Positions 35,832 through 43,830 of a stretch of 64,000 nt of DNA are shown piece after piece. A program made the position numbers and the translations under genes. The notes under the pieces are model-generated. The model was not told where the DNA came from, ran no database searches, and saw only the letters and a program-made list of their open reading frames with translations. The stretch is taken from the NCBI RefSeq assembly GCF_012926615.1, contig NZ_JABBNU010000007.1:62001-126000 (forward strand), written 5' to 3'. The stretch is from Marinigracilibium pacificum. GTDB taxonomy: Bacteria > Bacteroidota > Bacteroidia > Cytophagales > Cyclobacteriaceae. The stretch's first letter is position 1. Each line of letters opens with the position of its first letter.

Positions 35832-36852
35832 TTTTTGTTTCAAGTTCTTCAAAAGTATTTTTTCCTTTAATATAATGCTCCAGAATTAATGACGAATTCA
35901 GGAAACCATGCATTTCATTTTGTTTGGTAATTGATTTTATATCCTTTCTTTGTACCAATAATTTACTAAATTCTGAGTAAACTTTAAAATGTGCACGTAT
36001 TACAGCCCATAAATGCTGAAATCCGTTATCAAAAGATAATTTAATTGCTGCCGGTCCATCCAGTATTAGTCTGGTAATAAATATACCTAACCAACTTTTG
36101 CCTGGATAGTTTCGAATAATCATCCTTAAGTTATTCCGAAAGTTTAAATATGTTTTGAATGGAGATTGTTTTTGAAGGGTTCCTCCGCCAACATGGTAAA
36201 CCGTACTATCAGGGATACAATATAAATCATAGCCTAATTTTTGAAGTCTCCAGCAAAGATCAATTTCCTCCATATGAGCAAAGAAATCATCAGGAAACCC
36301 TCCGGCTTTGATGAAGAGTTCTCTTTGAATTAACATACACGCACCAGATGTCCAGAATACTTTTATAGGATTATCGTATTTTCCGGTATCTTTTTCAATG
36401 TTGTTGAAGATTCGGCCTCTGCAAAAAGGATATCCGAGTTTATCAATCATACCCCCGGCTGCTCCTGCATATTCAAAATGGTCTGGTTCGTTTGCTGACC
36501 TTATTTTAGGCTGAACTGAAGCTGTGTTTGGGTGGCTATCAAGGTGAATAACTAATGGCTCAAGCCAATTGTGAGTAACCCTAATATCCGAATTTAAAAG
36601 TAAAAGATATTCATTGTTGATTTGCTTTAGACCTTCATTATATCCTCCTGCAAATCCATAGTTTTTATCAAGTATGATAATTTTAACTTCCGGATGATTT
36701 TTTCTTACCCAAACAATTGATTCATCTGTTCCTGCATTTTCAATAAGGTAAATGTCAGCAATATCAGAACTTTCATTTATTACTCCGGGAAGGTAGTTTT
36801 TTAGATGTTGAAGACCGTTATAATTAAGAATTGCAATTGCCGTTTTCTTCAT
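35818..36852 (-). CDS. Family 2 glycosyltransferase (rhamnosyltransferase-like)
   Basis: A GT-A fold enzyme transferring a sugar to a cell-surface glycan. The start is AIAILNYNGLQHLKNYLPGV. The nucleotide-binding acidic motif is LLLLNSDIRV (about 83-92), followed by TSGACMLIQRELFIKAGGFP (about 168-187) and the catalytic HMEEIDLCWRLQKLGYDL (about 194-211), all typical of dTDP-Rha:polymer-type GT2 enzymes. The 344 residues are normal and no membrane helix is evident. It is the last gene of a five-gene minus-strand run, starting 5 bases after ybaB. Confidence 0.9.
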   Translation of the reverse strand: MKKTAIAILNYNGLQHLKNYLPGVINESSDIADIYLIENAGTDESIVWVRKNHPEVKIIILDKNYGFAGGYNEGLKQINNEYLLLLNSDIRVTHNWLEPLVIHLDSHPNTASVQPKIRSANEPDHFEYAGAAGGMIDKLGYPFCRGRIFNNIEKDTGKYDNPIKVFWTSGACMLIQRELFIKAGGFPDDFFAHMEEIDLCWRLQKLGYDLYCIPDSTVYHVGGGTLQKQSPFKTYLNFRNNLRMIIRNYPGKSWLGIFITRLILDGPAAIKLSFDNGFQHLWAVIRAHFKVYSEFSKLLVQRKDIKSITKQNEMHGFLNSSLILEHYIKGKNTFEELETKINTK

Positions 36853-36857
36853 TCGTT

Positions 36858-37193
36858 TTATTTCATAAGGCTATCCAGATCAAGACCCGGGATATTTGGG
36901 ATTAGTCCTTCTGTTTTTGACTTCATATGTTGCCTTGCTTCCTCTTCCGCTTGTTCAAGGGCTTTGTTTATAGCTGCTACCGTAAGATCCTGGATCATTT
37001 CCTTGTCATCAGGATTGATCAAAGATTCGTTAATTTCAACAGAAATAACCTGCTTTTGACAATTTACAATAGCTGTAACCATTCCAGCACCTGATTCCCC
37101 TTTAACTTGAATGTTAGCAAGCTCAGCTCTTGCTTCCTCCATTTTCTTTTGGGCTTCTTTAATTTTGCCCATCATATTCATTAAATCGAACAT
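36858..37193 (-). CDS. YbaB/EbfC-family nucleoid-associated protein
   Basis: A 111-residue DNA-binding protein that dimerises into a tweezer-like structure. It has a long charged N-terminal helix (IKEAQKKMEEARAELANIQV), a strand core containing ESGAGMVTAIVNCQKQVISV, and a C-terminal helix (LTVAAINKALEQAEEEARQH). In many bacteria the gene follows dnaX and precedes recR. Here it sits between a T9SS cargo gene (4-base gap) and a glycosyltransferase (5-base gap), so it is separated from its usual partners. Confidence 0.92.
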   Translation of the reverse strand: MFDLMNMMGKIKEAQKKMEEARAELANIQVKGESGAGMVTAIVNCQKQVISVEINESLINPDDKEMIQDLTVAAINKALEQAEEEARQHMKSKTEGLIPNIPGLDLDSLMK

Positions 37194-37197
37194 TGCT

Positions 37198-39141
37198 CTA
37201 CCTGATTAAAGTTATACTTCCTTTTTGAGAATAAGGCTCTCCATTATCGGTTTTGCCTTCCAAGATATAAATATAAACACCTTGTTCAACTTCTTTTCCT
37301 TTAACGATACCGTTCCAAGTGGGGTTATTGTTATTCAACTCTTTTATAAGTTCACCCCATCTGTTGTAAAGATAAATATCAAAACTCGAAATAAACCTGC
37401 CCCAAAAAGTTATTTCATCATTTAGCATGTCGCCATTTGGGCTAAATGCTGTTGGATGAATGACAGCAGGAGAGAGGTCTGCTGAAATAGCATTGGTATA
37501 AACTATAGATCCATTAGAAAGAGTGATTTTTACTCTGAAATATGCTGTTTGAACAGGATTAGTGGGTTTAGCAATAATTTGAAGGTCATTACCACTATAT
37601 ATTGGTTCAAGTAAATTTAAATTTTGATCTAAATATTCAACTTCGTAGGTGGAAACAGCGAATTCATCTGACAAGTACTCAGACCAGTATAAATCTCCTT
37701 CTCCACTTGCTTGAATAAACTCTCCAAATAAAGCCGTGGGACAGATTGTAATTTTATTTTCAGATAAATTACCGCAATCGTCTGCAGTTCGTATTTGGTA
37801 GCAATTATTAAGGCTTAGATTAATAAATTCATCTGTATACTGCTCTGCACTCACTCTGTTAATACTAACAAATGGACTTCCATTTGTGGATTTTGTTATT
37901 TCATAATCAAATTTAGGGTCAGGTGTTGACCATGTTAATTCTATCTCTTCATTTTGATTGATAGTTGCAATCAAATTTGAAACCGAAGGTAAAGGCTGAT
38001 TAAATAATGCAGTTAATTGAATGGTGTTTGAAGCCATAACAAAGCCTCCAAGATCATCTGATCCATTATAAAATGTTTCAGCATAATATGTGTAGTCCTG
38101 GTTACAATTCAGGTCAATGTCATTCCATGTACCGGTATTGGTTGCTGGTGAGACAGTATTAAATAATCCACCGTCTTTATATATAGCTAAATTACTTAAT
38201 GGAGTGGTTTGTGTAATCCAGTTTATCTGATTTTTAGCGTTTGTTGCTTGTCCCGTTATTTTGAGGTTACATGCGGTTGCAGAAGGCTCAAATGTGTTAT
38301 CACATGCATCAAATGCGTTTATCTGGTAACAATATGTGTTAGATGAAGTATTCAGGTTTGCAAATGAAATATTTGATTCTGTTCCATTAATTGTAGCAAT
38401 TTCGTTGAATGAGCCAGATGAATTTGTGGACTGAAATACTTTGTAAATATTGTTGTCCTGAAGATTGAAGTCCAAGCTAATACTACCAGCTCCAGAAGAG
38501 ACTGATTCAGTTGTTATCTGACTAATATCAGCTCTGGTAAGCGATCCGGATATAGGCATAACTTGTTGATTAGCTGTCACACAATTTCCGGCATCAGCAT
38601 TAGATGAATTTGAACCTTTAACCGACACATTAAATGGTCCCGTAACTGTATAAATGTGTCTTGAAGTTAAAATTGGATTGCTGATTTCGTCAGGAGGGCC
38701 ACTGTTATCACCATAGTTTATTTCAAAAATATCGAAATTCTGATCCTTTGAAAGGTCAACTAAAATCTCATTGTTTTTACAAGTATAGATGTCGAACTGA
38801 GGAGCTGATCCTGACGCAAGTATTTTAATATTTAAAAAATCTAAAATAGTATTGGAACCATCATTTTTAACATATGCAATTGTGTATTCGCCTGGCTCGG
38901 TGTATTCGTAGGTTTTATCTTCAACAAAACCGACAACATCTCCTTGATATTCATATATAAAGCCATCAGCTTCCGCACCCAATGTAGTTATTGTAACTGT
39001 TAAAGGGGCGCAACCCGAAATATAATCTGCTTCAAATAATCCATTATCACTGACTTGTGCATTAATAATCAGAAATTGAGAAAATATCAGGAAAATGTTA
39101 ATTGTCGCCTTACTAAAATTAAAATTTATCGATTTCAACAC
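37198..39141 (-). CDS. Secreted protein with PKD/Fn3-like domains and T9SS type-B C-terminal domain
   Basis: A 647-residue surface or extracellular protein. A signal peptide (FLIFSQFLIINAQ) is followed by a PKD-like domain (about 35-110, FEADYISGCAPLTVTITTLG) and Fn3-like repeats. The C-terminal CHU_C domain (about 560-647) contains HPTAFSPNGDMLNDE, IYLYNRWGELI and the final GSITLIR. CHU_C domains direct export by the type IX system. There is no catalytic motif, so an adhesive or structural role is inferred. The start overlaps the end of hutH by 23 bases and ybaB follows after 4 bases. Confidence 0.88.
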   Translation of the reverse strand: MLKSINFNFSKATINIFLIFSQFLIINAQVSDNGLFEADYISGCAPLTVTITTLGAEADGFIYEYQGDVVGFVEDKTYEYTEPGEYTIAYVKNDGSNTILDFLNIKILASGSAPQFDIYTCKNNEILVDLSKDQNFDIFEINYGDNSGPPDEISNPILTSRHIYTVTGPFNVSVKGSNSSNADAGNCVTANQQVMPISGSLTRADISQITTESVSSGAGSISLDFNLQDNNIYKVFQSTNSSGSFNEIATINGTESNISFANLNTSSNTYCYQINAFDACDNTFEPSATACNLKITGQATNAKNQINWITQTTPLSNLAIYKDGGLFNTVSPATNTGTWNDIDLNCNQDYTYYAETFYNGSDDLGGFVMASNTIQLTALFNQPLPSVSNLIATINQNEEIELTWSTPDPKFDYEITKSTNGSPFVSINRVSAEQYTDEFINLSLNNCYQIRTADDCGNLSENKITICPTALFGEFIQASGEGDLYWSEYLSDEFAVSTYEVEYLDQNLNLLEPIYSGNDLQIIAKPTNPVQTAYFRVKITLSNGSIVYTNAISADLSPAVIHPTAFSPNGDMLNDEITFWGRFISSFDIYLYNRWGELIKELNNNNPTWNGIVKGKEVEQGVYIYILEGKTDNGEPYSQKGSITLIR

Positions 39142-40621
39142 GTTTTAAAAAGTTAGATGCATTGACAATGTCATCATGTAAAACACGGTCAATATCTATA
39201 AACGAAACCTCTTTACAAAAATTATTCAAAAATTCTTCTAGGATTGGGCTTGTTTTAAGTGGCCTTCTGAAGGCAATTGCCTGTGAAGCTGATATTAACT
39301 CAATCCCCAAAATTGTATAAAGGTTGTCTAATACCTTGAAGGCTTTAACCGCAGCATTGGCTCCCATACTTACATGATCTTCTTGTCCATTTGAAGATAC
39401 AATTGAGTCAATTGAAGATGGAACAGCCAATTGTTTGTTACTACTTACCATTGAAGCAGCAGTATATTGAGGAATCATCAAACCTGAGTTTAGACCTGGT
39501 TTTGCCACTAGGAAATCTGGTAAATCTCTTGATCCGCTTACTAATTGGAAGGTTCTTCTTTCAGAAATATTGCCTAATTCGGCCAATGCAATACTTAAAA
39601 AGTCTAGTGCAAGTGCTAATGGCTGGCCGTGAAAGTTACCGCCACTTATTATTTTGTCTTCATCAGGGAAGATGTTAGGATTATCCGTTACACAGTTAAC
39701 TTCAGTAACAAATACATCATAAGTGTATTTTAAGGCATCTTTACTTGCTCCGTGAACTTGTGGAATACACCTGAACGAATATGGATCCTGAACGTGTTTT
39801 TTAGGCTGTTTGATTAATTCACTTCCATCAAGAATTTTTCTAATTCTTTCTGCTGTAGCAATTTGGCCTTTTTGAGGCCTGATTTTATGTACTAACTCAT
39901 CAAATGGCTCTATTCTACCATCAAATGCATCCAATGAAATTGCCCCAACTACATCAGCAAGTGTACTTACTCTCTTAGCATGAATAAGACACCATACACC
40001 AAATGCACTCATAAATTGAGTACCATTAAGAAGAGCTAATCCTTCTTTTGCTTGGAGTTTAACAGGCTCCCAACCCATTATGGCATTCATTTCTTTACCA
40101 TTTATTATAGAGCTCTTGTAGCGAACCTTTCCTTCTCCGATTAAAGGCAGACATAAATGGGCCAATGGTGCTAAATCTCCGGAAGCACCAAGAGATCCAT
40201 ATTCATAAACTATAGGAGTAATGTTATTATTGAAAAGTTTAATCAATCTCTCAACTGTAGATAACTGAACTCCTGAATTTCCATATGAAAGAGATTGGAT
40301 TTTGAGCAATAGCATGATCCTAACAATCTTTGGATCAATTTCTTTTCCAGCACCACAGGCATGAGATTTAACCAGGTTTTCTTGTAGCGTACCTAGATCT
40401 TCCTTGCTAATACTATGTTTATATAATGAACCAAAACCCGTATTGATTCCATAGATAGGCTCATTTGAATTCTGAATTGTTTTATCCAGATACTCTCGAC
40501 ATTTAATAATATTATTTTTAGCCTCTTCAGATAGCTCAATCTCTATGTTATGCGTTACCAGATCATTGATTTTATCAAAGTCCAGATGTTCGCTAGATAT
40601 ATAATGTTTTTCTTTTTGCAT
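39119..40621 (-). CDS. hutH: Histidine ammonia-lyase
   Basis: Removes ammonia from histidine to give urocanate. The Ala-Ser-Gly that cyclises into the MIO cofactor is in YGSLGASGDLAPLAHL (about 148-163). The early TGFGSLYK (about 61-68) and the NLVKSHACGAG segment carry the Ser-His pair that favours histidine over tyrosine or phenylalanine. YRCIP-like and QDPYSFRC segments (about 279) are also typical. The 500 residues are normal. No other hut gene is adjacent; it lies 28 bases downstream of hisS, so histidine charging and breakdown genes share a transcript. Confidence 0.93.
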   Translation of the reverse strand: MQKEKHYISSEHLDFDKINDLVTHNIEIELSEEAKNNIIKCREYLDKTIQNSNEPIYGINTGFGSLYKHSISKEDLGTLQENLVKSHACGAGKEIDPKIVRIMLLLKIQSLSYGNSGVQLSTVERLIKLFNNNITPIVYEYGSLGASGDLAPLAHLCLPLIGEGKVRYKSSIINGKEMNAIMGWEPVKLQAKEGLALLNGTQFMSAFGVWCLIHAKRVSTLADVVGAISLDAFDGRIEPFDELVHKIRPQKGQIATAERIRKILDGSELIKQPKKHVQDPYSFRCIPQVHGASKDALKYTYDVFVTEVNCVTDNPNIFPDEDKIISGGNFHGQPLALALDFLSIALAELGNISERRTFQLVSGSRDLPDFLVAKPGLNSGLMIPQYTAASMVSSNKQLAVPSSIDSIVSSNGQEDHVSMGANAAVKAFKVLDNLYTILGIELISASQAIAFRRPLKTSPILEEFLNNFCKEVSFIDIDRVLHDDIVNASNFLKRVEIDKF

Positions 40622-40649
40622 TGCTCAACGGGTTAATTGATCGTTATTT

Positions 40650-42011
40650 TTATTTTATTCTATCTATTATTTGTTCAATAGATAATGATTCCTGGTCTCC
40701 GGATTTCATATTTTTCAATGATAGTAGACCAGTTTTAATTTCTTCACTACCGATAACAATAACATTAGGGATGTTCTTGTTATTAGCATATGAAAATTGC
40801 TTTTTAGGTTTAGCCAAATCCGGGTAAATTTCTGCTGAAATACCATTTCTTCGAAGTTGTGCTAACACACCTAAACCATATTTTAATGATTCCTGGTCAA
40901 AATGAGCTACCATAACATCAATAGTCTTTAATCCTTCATCCGGGAAAAGGTCAAGTTCTTCCATGACATCATAAATTCTGTCAACTCCAAAGGAAAAACC
41001 AACTCCGGATAGATCAGGCATACCAAATACCCCGGTCAGATCATCATATCTTCCTCCCCCTGAAATGCTTCCCATTTTAACATTTAATGGTTTAACCTCA
41101 AAAATAGCACCTGTGTAGTAACTTAATCCACGAGCAAGAGTTAGGTCGAGGACAACTTTATCGGAAGGCGTATTAGTAATTCTAAGTATTTCGAATATCT
41201 CCTTTAATTCTTCAACTCCTCTTTTTCCTGATTCTGAGCTTTCAAATAATTTTTCTAGCGTTAGGATTTTATCATCGTTACTGCCTGATAATTGAAGGAC
41301 AGGTAATATCTTTTCTAAAGAGTCATCTGAAAAACCTTTGGATTTAAGCTCTTCAAGAACTTTTTCCATTCCGATTTTATCTAGCTTATCTATTGCAACA
41401 AGAAGATCACTTTCTTTTTCCTTAGTACCCGTTAATTCGGCAAGGGCGCTTAATAATTTCCTATTGTTTATCTTGATTTCATAACTATCCAACCCAAGTT
41501 TTGAGAATACTTCGGTCATCATCATGATGATTTCAGCTTCACAAATCAAGGAATCTGTGCCTACAACATCCGCATCACATTGATAAAACTCTCTGTATCT
41601 TCCTTTTTGTGGTCTGTCAGCTCTCCATACAGGTTGAATTTGATATCTTTTGAATGGAAGATTGACAGAATGCCTATTCATTACAACGTAGCGAGCAAAA
41701 GGCACTGTTAGATCATATCTCAAGCCTTTTTCTGCTATTTTAGGAAGCACGACTTTTTCACCTGACTCATAGTCTGAGACAGAGGTTTTTTTAAGAAACT
41801 CACCAGAATTCAAGATTTTGAATAATAATTGATCTCCTTCATCGCCATATTTCCCTGTTAGGACTGATAGATTTTCCATAGAAGGAGTTTCTAATGGCTG
41901 AAATCCATATTTTTGAAATGTGGTTTTGATCTTATCGAAGATGTGATTTCTTCTGGCCATTTGTTCAGGGCCGAAATCTCTTGTTCCTTTAGGTAGAGAA
42001 GGTTTCTGCAT
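40650..42011 (-). CDS. hisS: Histidyl-tRNA synthetase
   Basis: Charges tRNA-His. Class II motifs: LPKGTRDFGPEQM at the start, motif 2 in VWRADRPQKGRYREFYQCDA (about 128-147), the histidine-binding ARGLSYYTGAIFEV (about 281-294), and SGGGRYDDLTG (about 304-314). The C-terminal anticodon-binding domain covers about 355-453. The 453 residues are typical. An exact -7 element 28 bases upstream (42040-42047) drives it and probably the four genes downstream (hutH, T9SS cargo, ybaB, GT2). Confidence 0.96.
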   Translation of the reverse strand: MQKPSLPKGTRDFGPEQMARRNHIFDKIKTTFQKYGFQPLETPSMENLSVLTGKYGDEGDQLLFKILNSGEFLKKTSVSDYESGEKVVLPKIAEKGLRYDLTVPFARYVVMNRHSVNLPFKRYQIQPVWRADRPQKGRYREFYQCDADVVGTDSLICEAEIIMMMTEVFSKLGLDSYEIKINNRKLLSALAELTGTKEKESDLLVAIDKLDKIGMEKVLEELKSKGFSDDSLEKILPVLQLSGSNDDKILTLEKLFESSESGKRGVEELKEIFEILRITNTPSDKVVLDLTLARGLSYYTGAIFEVKPLNVKMGSISGGGRYDDLTGVFGMPDLSGVGFSFGVDRIYDVMEELDLFPDEGLKTIDVMVAHFDQESLKYGLGVLAQLRRNGISAEIYPDLAKPKKQFSYANNKNIPNVIVIGSEEIKTGLLSLKNMKSGDQESLSIEQIIDRIK

Positions 42012-42039
42012 CTTAATCTGCTTCTTTTTAAAATTTGAA

Positions 42040-42047
42040 CAAAAGTA
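42040..42047 (-). promoter_or_regulatory. -7 promoter element of hisS and downstream genes
   Basis: On the minus strand TACTTTTG matches TAnnTTTG, 28 bases before the hisS ATG. Confidence 0.7.
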
Positions 42048-42173
42048 TAAAATATTCCCTCTTTCTACTATCTGTATTGTTATATAAAACCGCTTTTATT
42101 TGTCTGTAAAGAGAAATGTTTGATATTTTTTATGATTTATAAGTGATTATTTAGTGAGATAAAAAAAATATTG

Positions 42174-42181
42174 TACTTTTG
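42174..42181 (+). promoter_or_regulatory. -7 promoter element of the basic mini-protein gene
   Basis: TACTTTTG matches TAnnTTTG, 46 bases before the ATG at 42228. It lies inside a longer open frame beginning with TTG at 42171, which argues that the longer form is not made. Confidence 0.65.
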
Positions 42182-42227
42182 CATTCCAATTAAAGGAACT
42201 GAAGAAGAATTTAAAAAATATAAAGCG

Positions 42228-42431
42228 ATGGCAGTTACTAGACTAAAAAGAAAAGCGCTTAGAAATAAAGCAAAATCTGCACAAAGAAAACAAAGCATGA
42301 AGTTGCAGAACATTAAGCCTACTATTAAAAAGGTAGATGTTGAGGCGGAAGTTGCTGAATTCCAAAAAGCAACAAAGAAAACAACTAAAAAAGCTGAGAA
42401 GGAAGTAGAAAAAGAAGAGACTGAAGGTTAA
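42228..42431 (+). CDS. Short, highly basic protein of unknown function
   Basis: A 67-residue lysine/arginine-rich protein, MAVTRLKRKALRNKAKSAQR at the N-terminus, with an acidic/basic Lys-Glu tail (KKTTKKAEKEVEKEETEG). It has no membrane segment or Cys. The composition suggests nucleic-acid or ribosome binding; I recall similar short MAVTRLKRK-type proteins in this phylum without known role. A good promoter and a strong terminator bracket it, so it is a real, separately transcribed gene. Confidence 0.72.
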   Translation: MAVTRLKRKALRNKAKSAQRKQSMKLQNIKPTIKKVDVEAEVAEFQKATKKTTKKAEKEVEKEETEG

Positions 42432-42463
42432 TCAAACCTAGTCACTCTATTAGATATTTAAAG

Positions 42464-42488
42464 CTCTGTCAATTTGACAGAGTTTTTT
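42464..42488. terminator. Bidirectional terminator
   Basis: CTCTGTCAA and TTGACAGAG form a nine-base-pair stem followed by six T. It lies 32 bases past the basic mini-protein stop and also ends at the convergent phosphoesterase stop. Confidence 0.88.
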
Positions 42489-42981
42489 ATTTTCTACCCA
42501 ACTCTATTACTTCAAGATCTGACAGTTTATCGTTATTGATTGAGAATCTTAGAAGAGTCTTCATTTTATGAAAACCTACTTTTCCAGCTGCCCCCGGATT
42601 CATGTGTACTAAATTACGCTCTCTATCCGGCATGACTTTTAAAATATGTGAATGACCACATATAAATAGTCCCGGTTTTATTTCATCAAGTTTCTTTTTA
42701 ATTCTATTGGTGTATTTCGGGGGATAGCCTCCAATATGGGTTATCCAGACTTTTAATCCTTCAATTTCAAATATTTGATCTTCAGGTGCTGCAATCCTAA
42801 TATCATTACCATCTATATTCCCGAAAACAGCTCTTACTGGTTTGAATGCTTCAAGTTTTTCAAGAACTTTGATATCTCCAATATCTCCGGCATGCCATAT
42901 TTCATCACATTCACCAAAATATTTAAATACGCTTTCTTCAAGATGTGAATGAGTGTCTGATATCAATCCAATTCTAATCAT
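42487..42981 (-). CDS. YfcE/MJ0936-type metallophosphoesterase
   Basis: A small calcineurin-like phosphodiesterase of 164 residues. The five metal-binding blocks are present: GLISDTHSHLEE (start), WHAGDIGD (about 29-36), VFGNIDGND (about 53-61), WITHIGG (about 77-83) and ICGHSHI (about 107-113). These are typical of the YfcE/YsnB family, whose natural substrates are unknown. Its start overlaps the end of the AlkD-like gene by 8 bases, so the two are coupled. An RNA or nucleotide phosphodiester substrate is only a guess. Confidence 0.92.
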   Translation of the reverse strand: MIRIGLISDTHSHLEESVFKYFGECDEIWHAGDIGDIKVLEKLEAFKPVRAVFGNIDGNDIRIAAPEDQIFEIEGLKVWITHIGGYPPKYTNRIKKKLDEIKPGLFICGHSHILKVMPDRERNLVHMNPGAAGKVGFHKMKTLLRFSINNDKLSDLEVIELGRK

Positions 42982-43669
42982 TTAATCTTTTTAAGATTTT
43001 CTCGCTTGTAATTTCTTTCAAGACAATATTACCTATACTTTTAGATTTGCCAGTGTCAGATTCAATCAATCTTTTAGCCAGCATCTGAATTTCTTTATTT
43101 AAACTTGCATTTCGCTTGCCAATTTGTCTAGCAGCCCAATCAATAGCTTTTAATACAATTTTTTCTTTTTCATTTGTACTACCTTTTTCGATGATATCAT
43201 AATAGGATTTGAAATGTGAATCAGGTAGTTTTTTGTTGTGAACTGCGACCCAGGCAATTGAAGAAAAAGCGGCTCTTCTTACATAAGTTTTATCTGATTC
43301 AGCCCATTCAAAAATAAACTCGTTAACATATTGAGTTTTGTCAACAAGATTACCGCATAGTTGGTCACAAACATCCCAGTTATCCATGTCATGGACCCAA
43401 TTATTAATTACTTCTTTACTTATGGTTTTTGGATTAGCAATTAATGAAGCAAGAATTTTTGCTTCAAGTATTCCTGATTGCCATATTAAATCTGCAAGTT
43501 CATTGTTTTTTATTTTTAACTCTTTTGCAAATGCTCTTAATTTTGGTTTTCTGACACCATAAGCTTTATCTGAGGGTATTCCGAATTTTTCAAGTCCTTT
43601 TCTGTCATCTTCTGTGCCTAAGGACTTTAACTTTTCAAGTATTTTGAGTTTTTGTAATTCTAAAGACAT
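42974..43669 (-). CDS. AlkD-like DNA alkylation-repair protein
   Basis: A HEAT-repeat DNA glycosylase-like protein of 231 residues. An early segment reads IPSDKAYGVRKPKLRAFAKE. The region MDNWDVCDQLCGNLV (about 111-125) contains the Trp and Asp positions that line the active site in AlkD. TYVRRAAFSSIAWVAVHNK (about 146-164) includes the third conserved Arg. AlkD removes bulky or cationic N3/N7-alkyl purines without base flipping. It is followed by the overlapping phosphoesterase gene. Catalytic activity is inferred, since some relatives are non-catalytic. Confidence 0.87.
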   Translation of the reverse strand: MSLELQKLKILEKLKSLGTEDDRKGLEKFGIPSDKAYGVRKPKLRAFAKELKIKNNELADLIWQSGILEAKILASLIANPKTISKEVINNWVHDMDNWDVCDQLCGNLVDKTQYVNEFIFEWAESDKTYVRRAAFSSIAWVAVHNKKLPDSHFKSYYDIIEKGSTNEKEKIVLKAIDWAARQIGKRNASLNKEIQMLAKRLIESDTGKSKSIGNIVLKEITSEKILKRLND

Positions 43670-43749
43670 GATATTATGAATTTTCTTACACCGAACAAAA
43701 AATGTATTGGTTTAATGCAGATTTTGTAACAAAAGCAATCCTTTAAACG

Positions 43750-43757
43750 TAATTTTG
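43750..43757 (+). promoter_or_regulatory. -7 promoter element of the DUF5916 gene
   Basis: TAATTTTG matches TAnnTTTG and lies 73 bases before the ATG at 43831, leaving a leader of about 65-70 bases. Confidence 0.6.
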
Positions 43758-43830
43758 TTATATAATATAAAGTGACATCCCTGGCACTTTGTATCTGTTA
43801 AGTAAAGTATGGATTTTTAATTATTTATTT

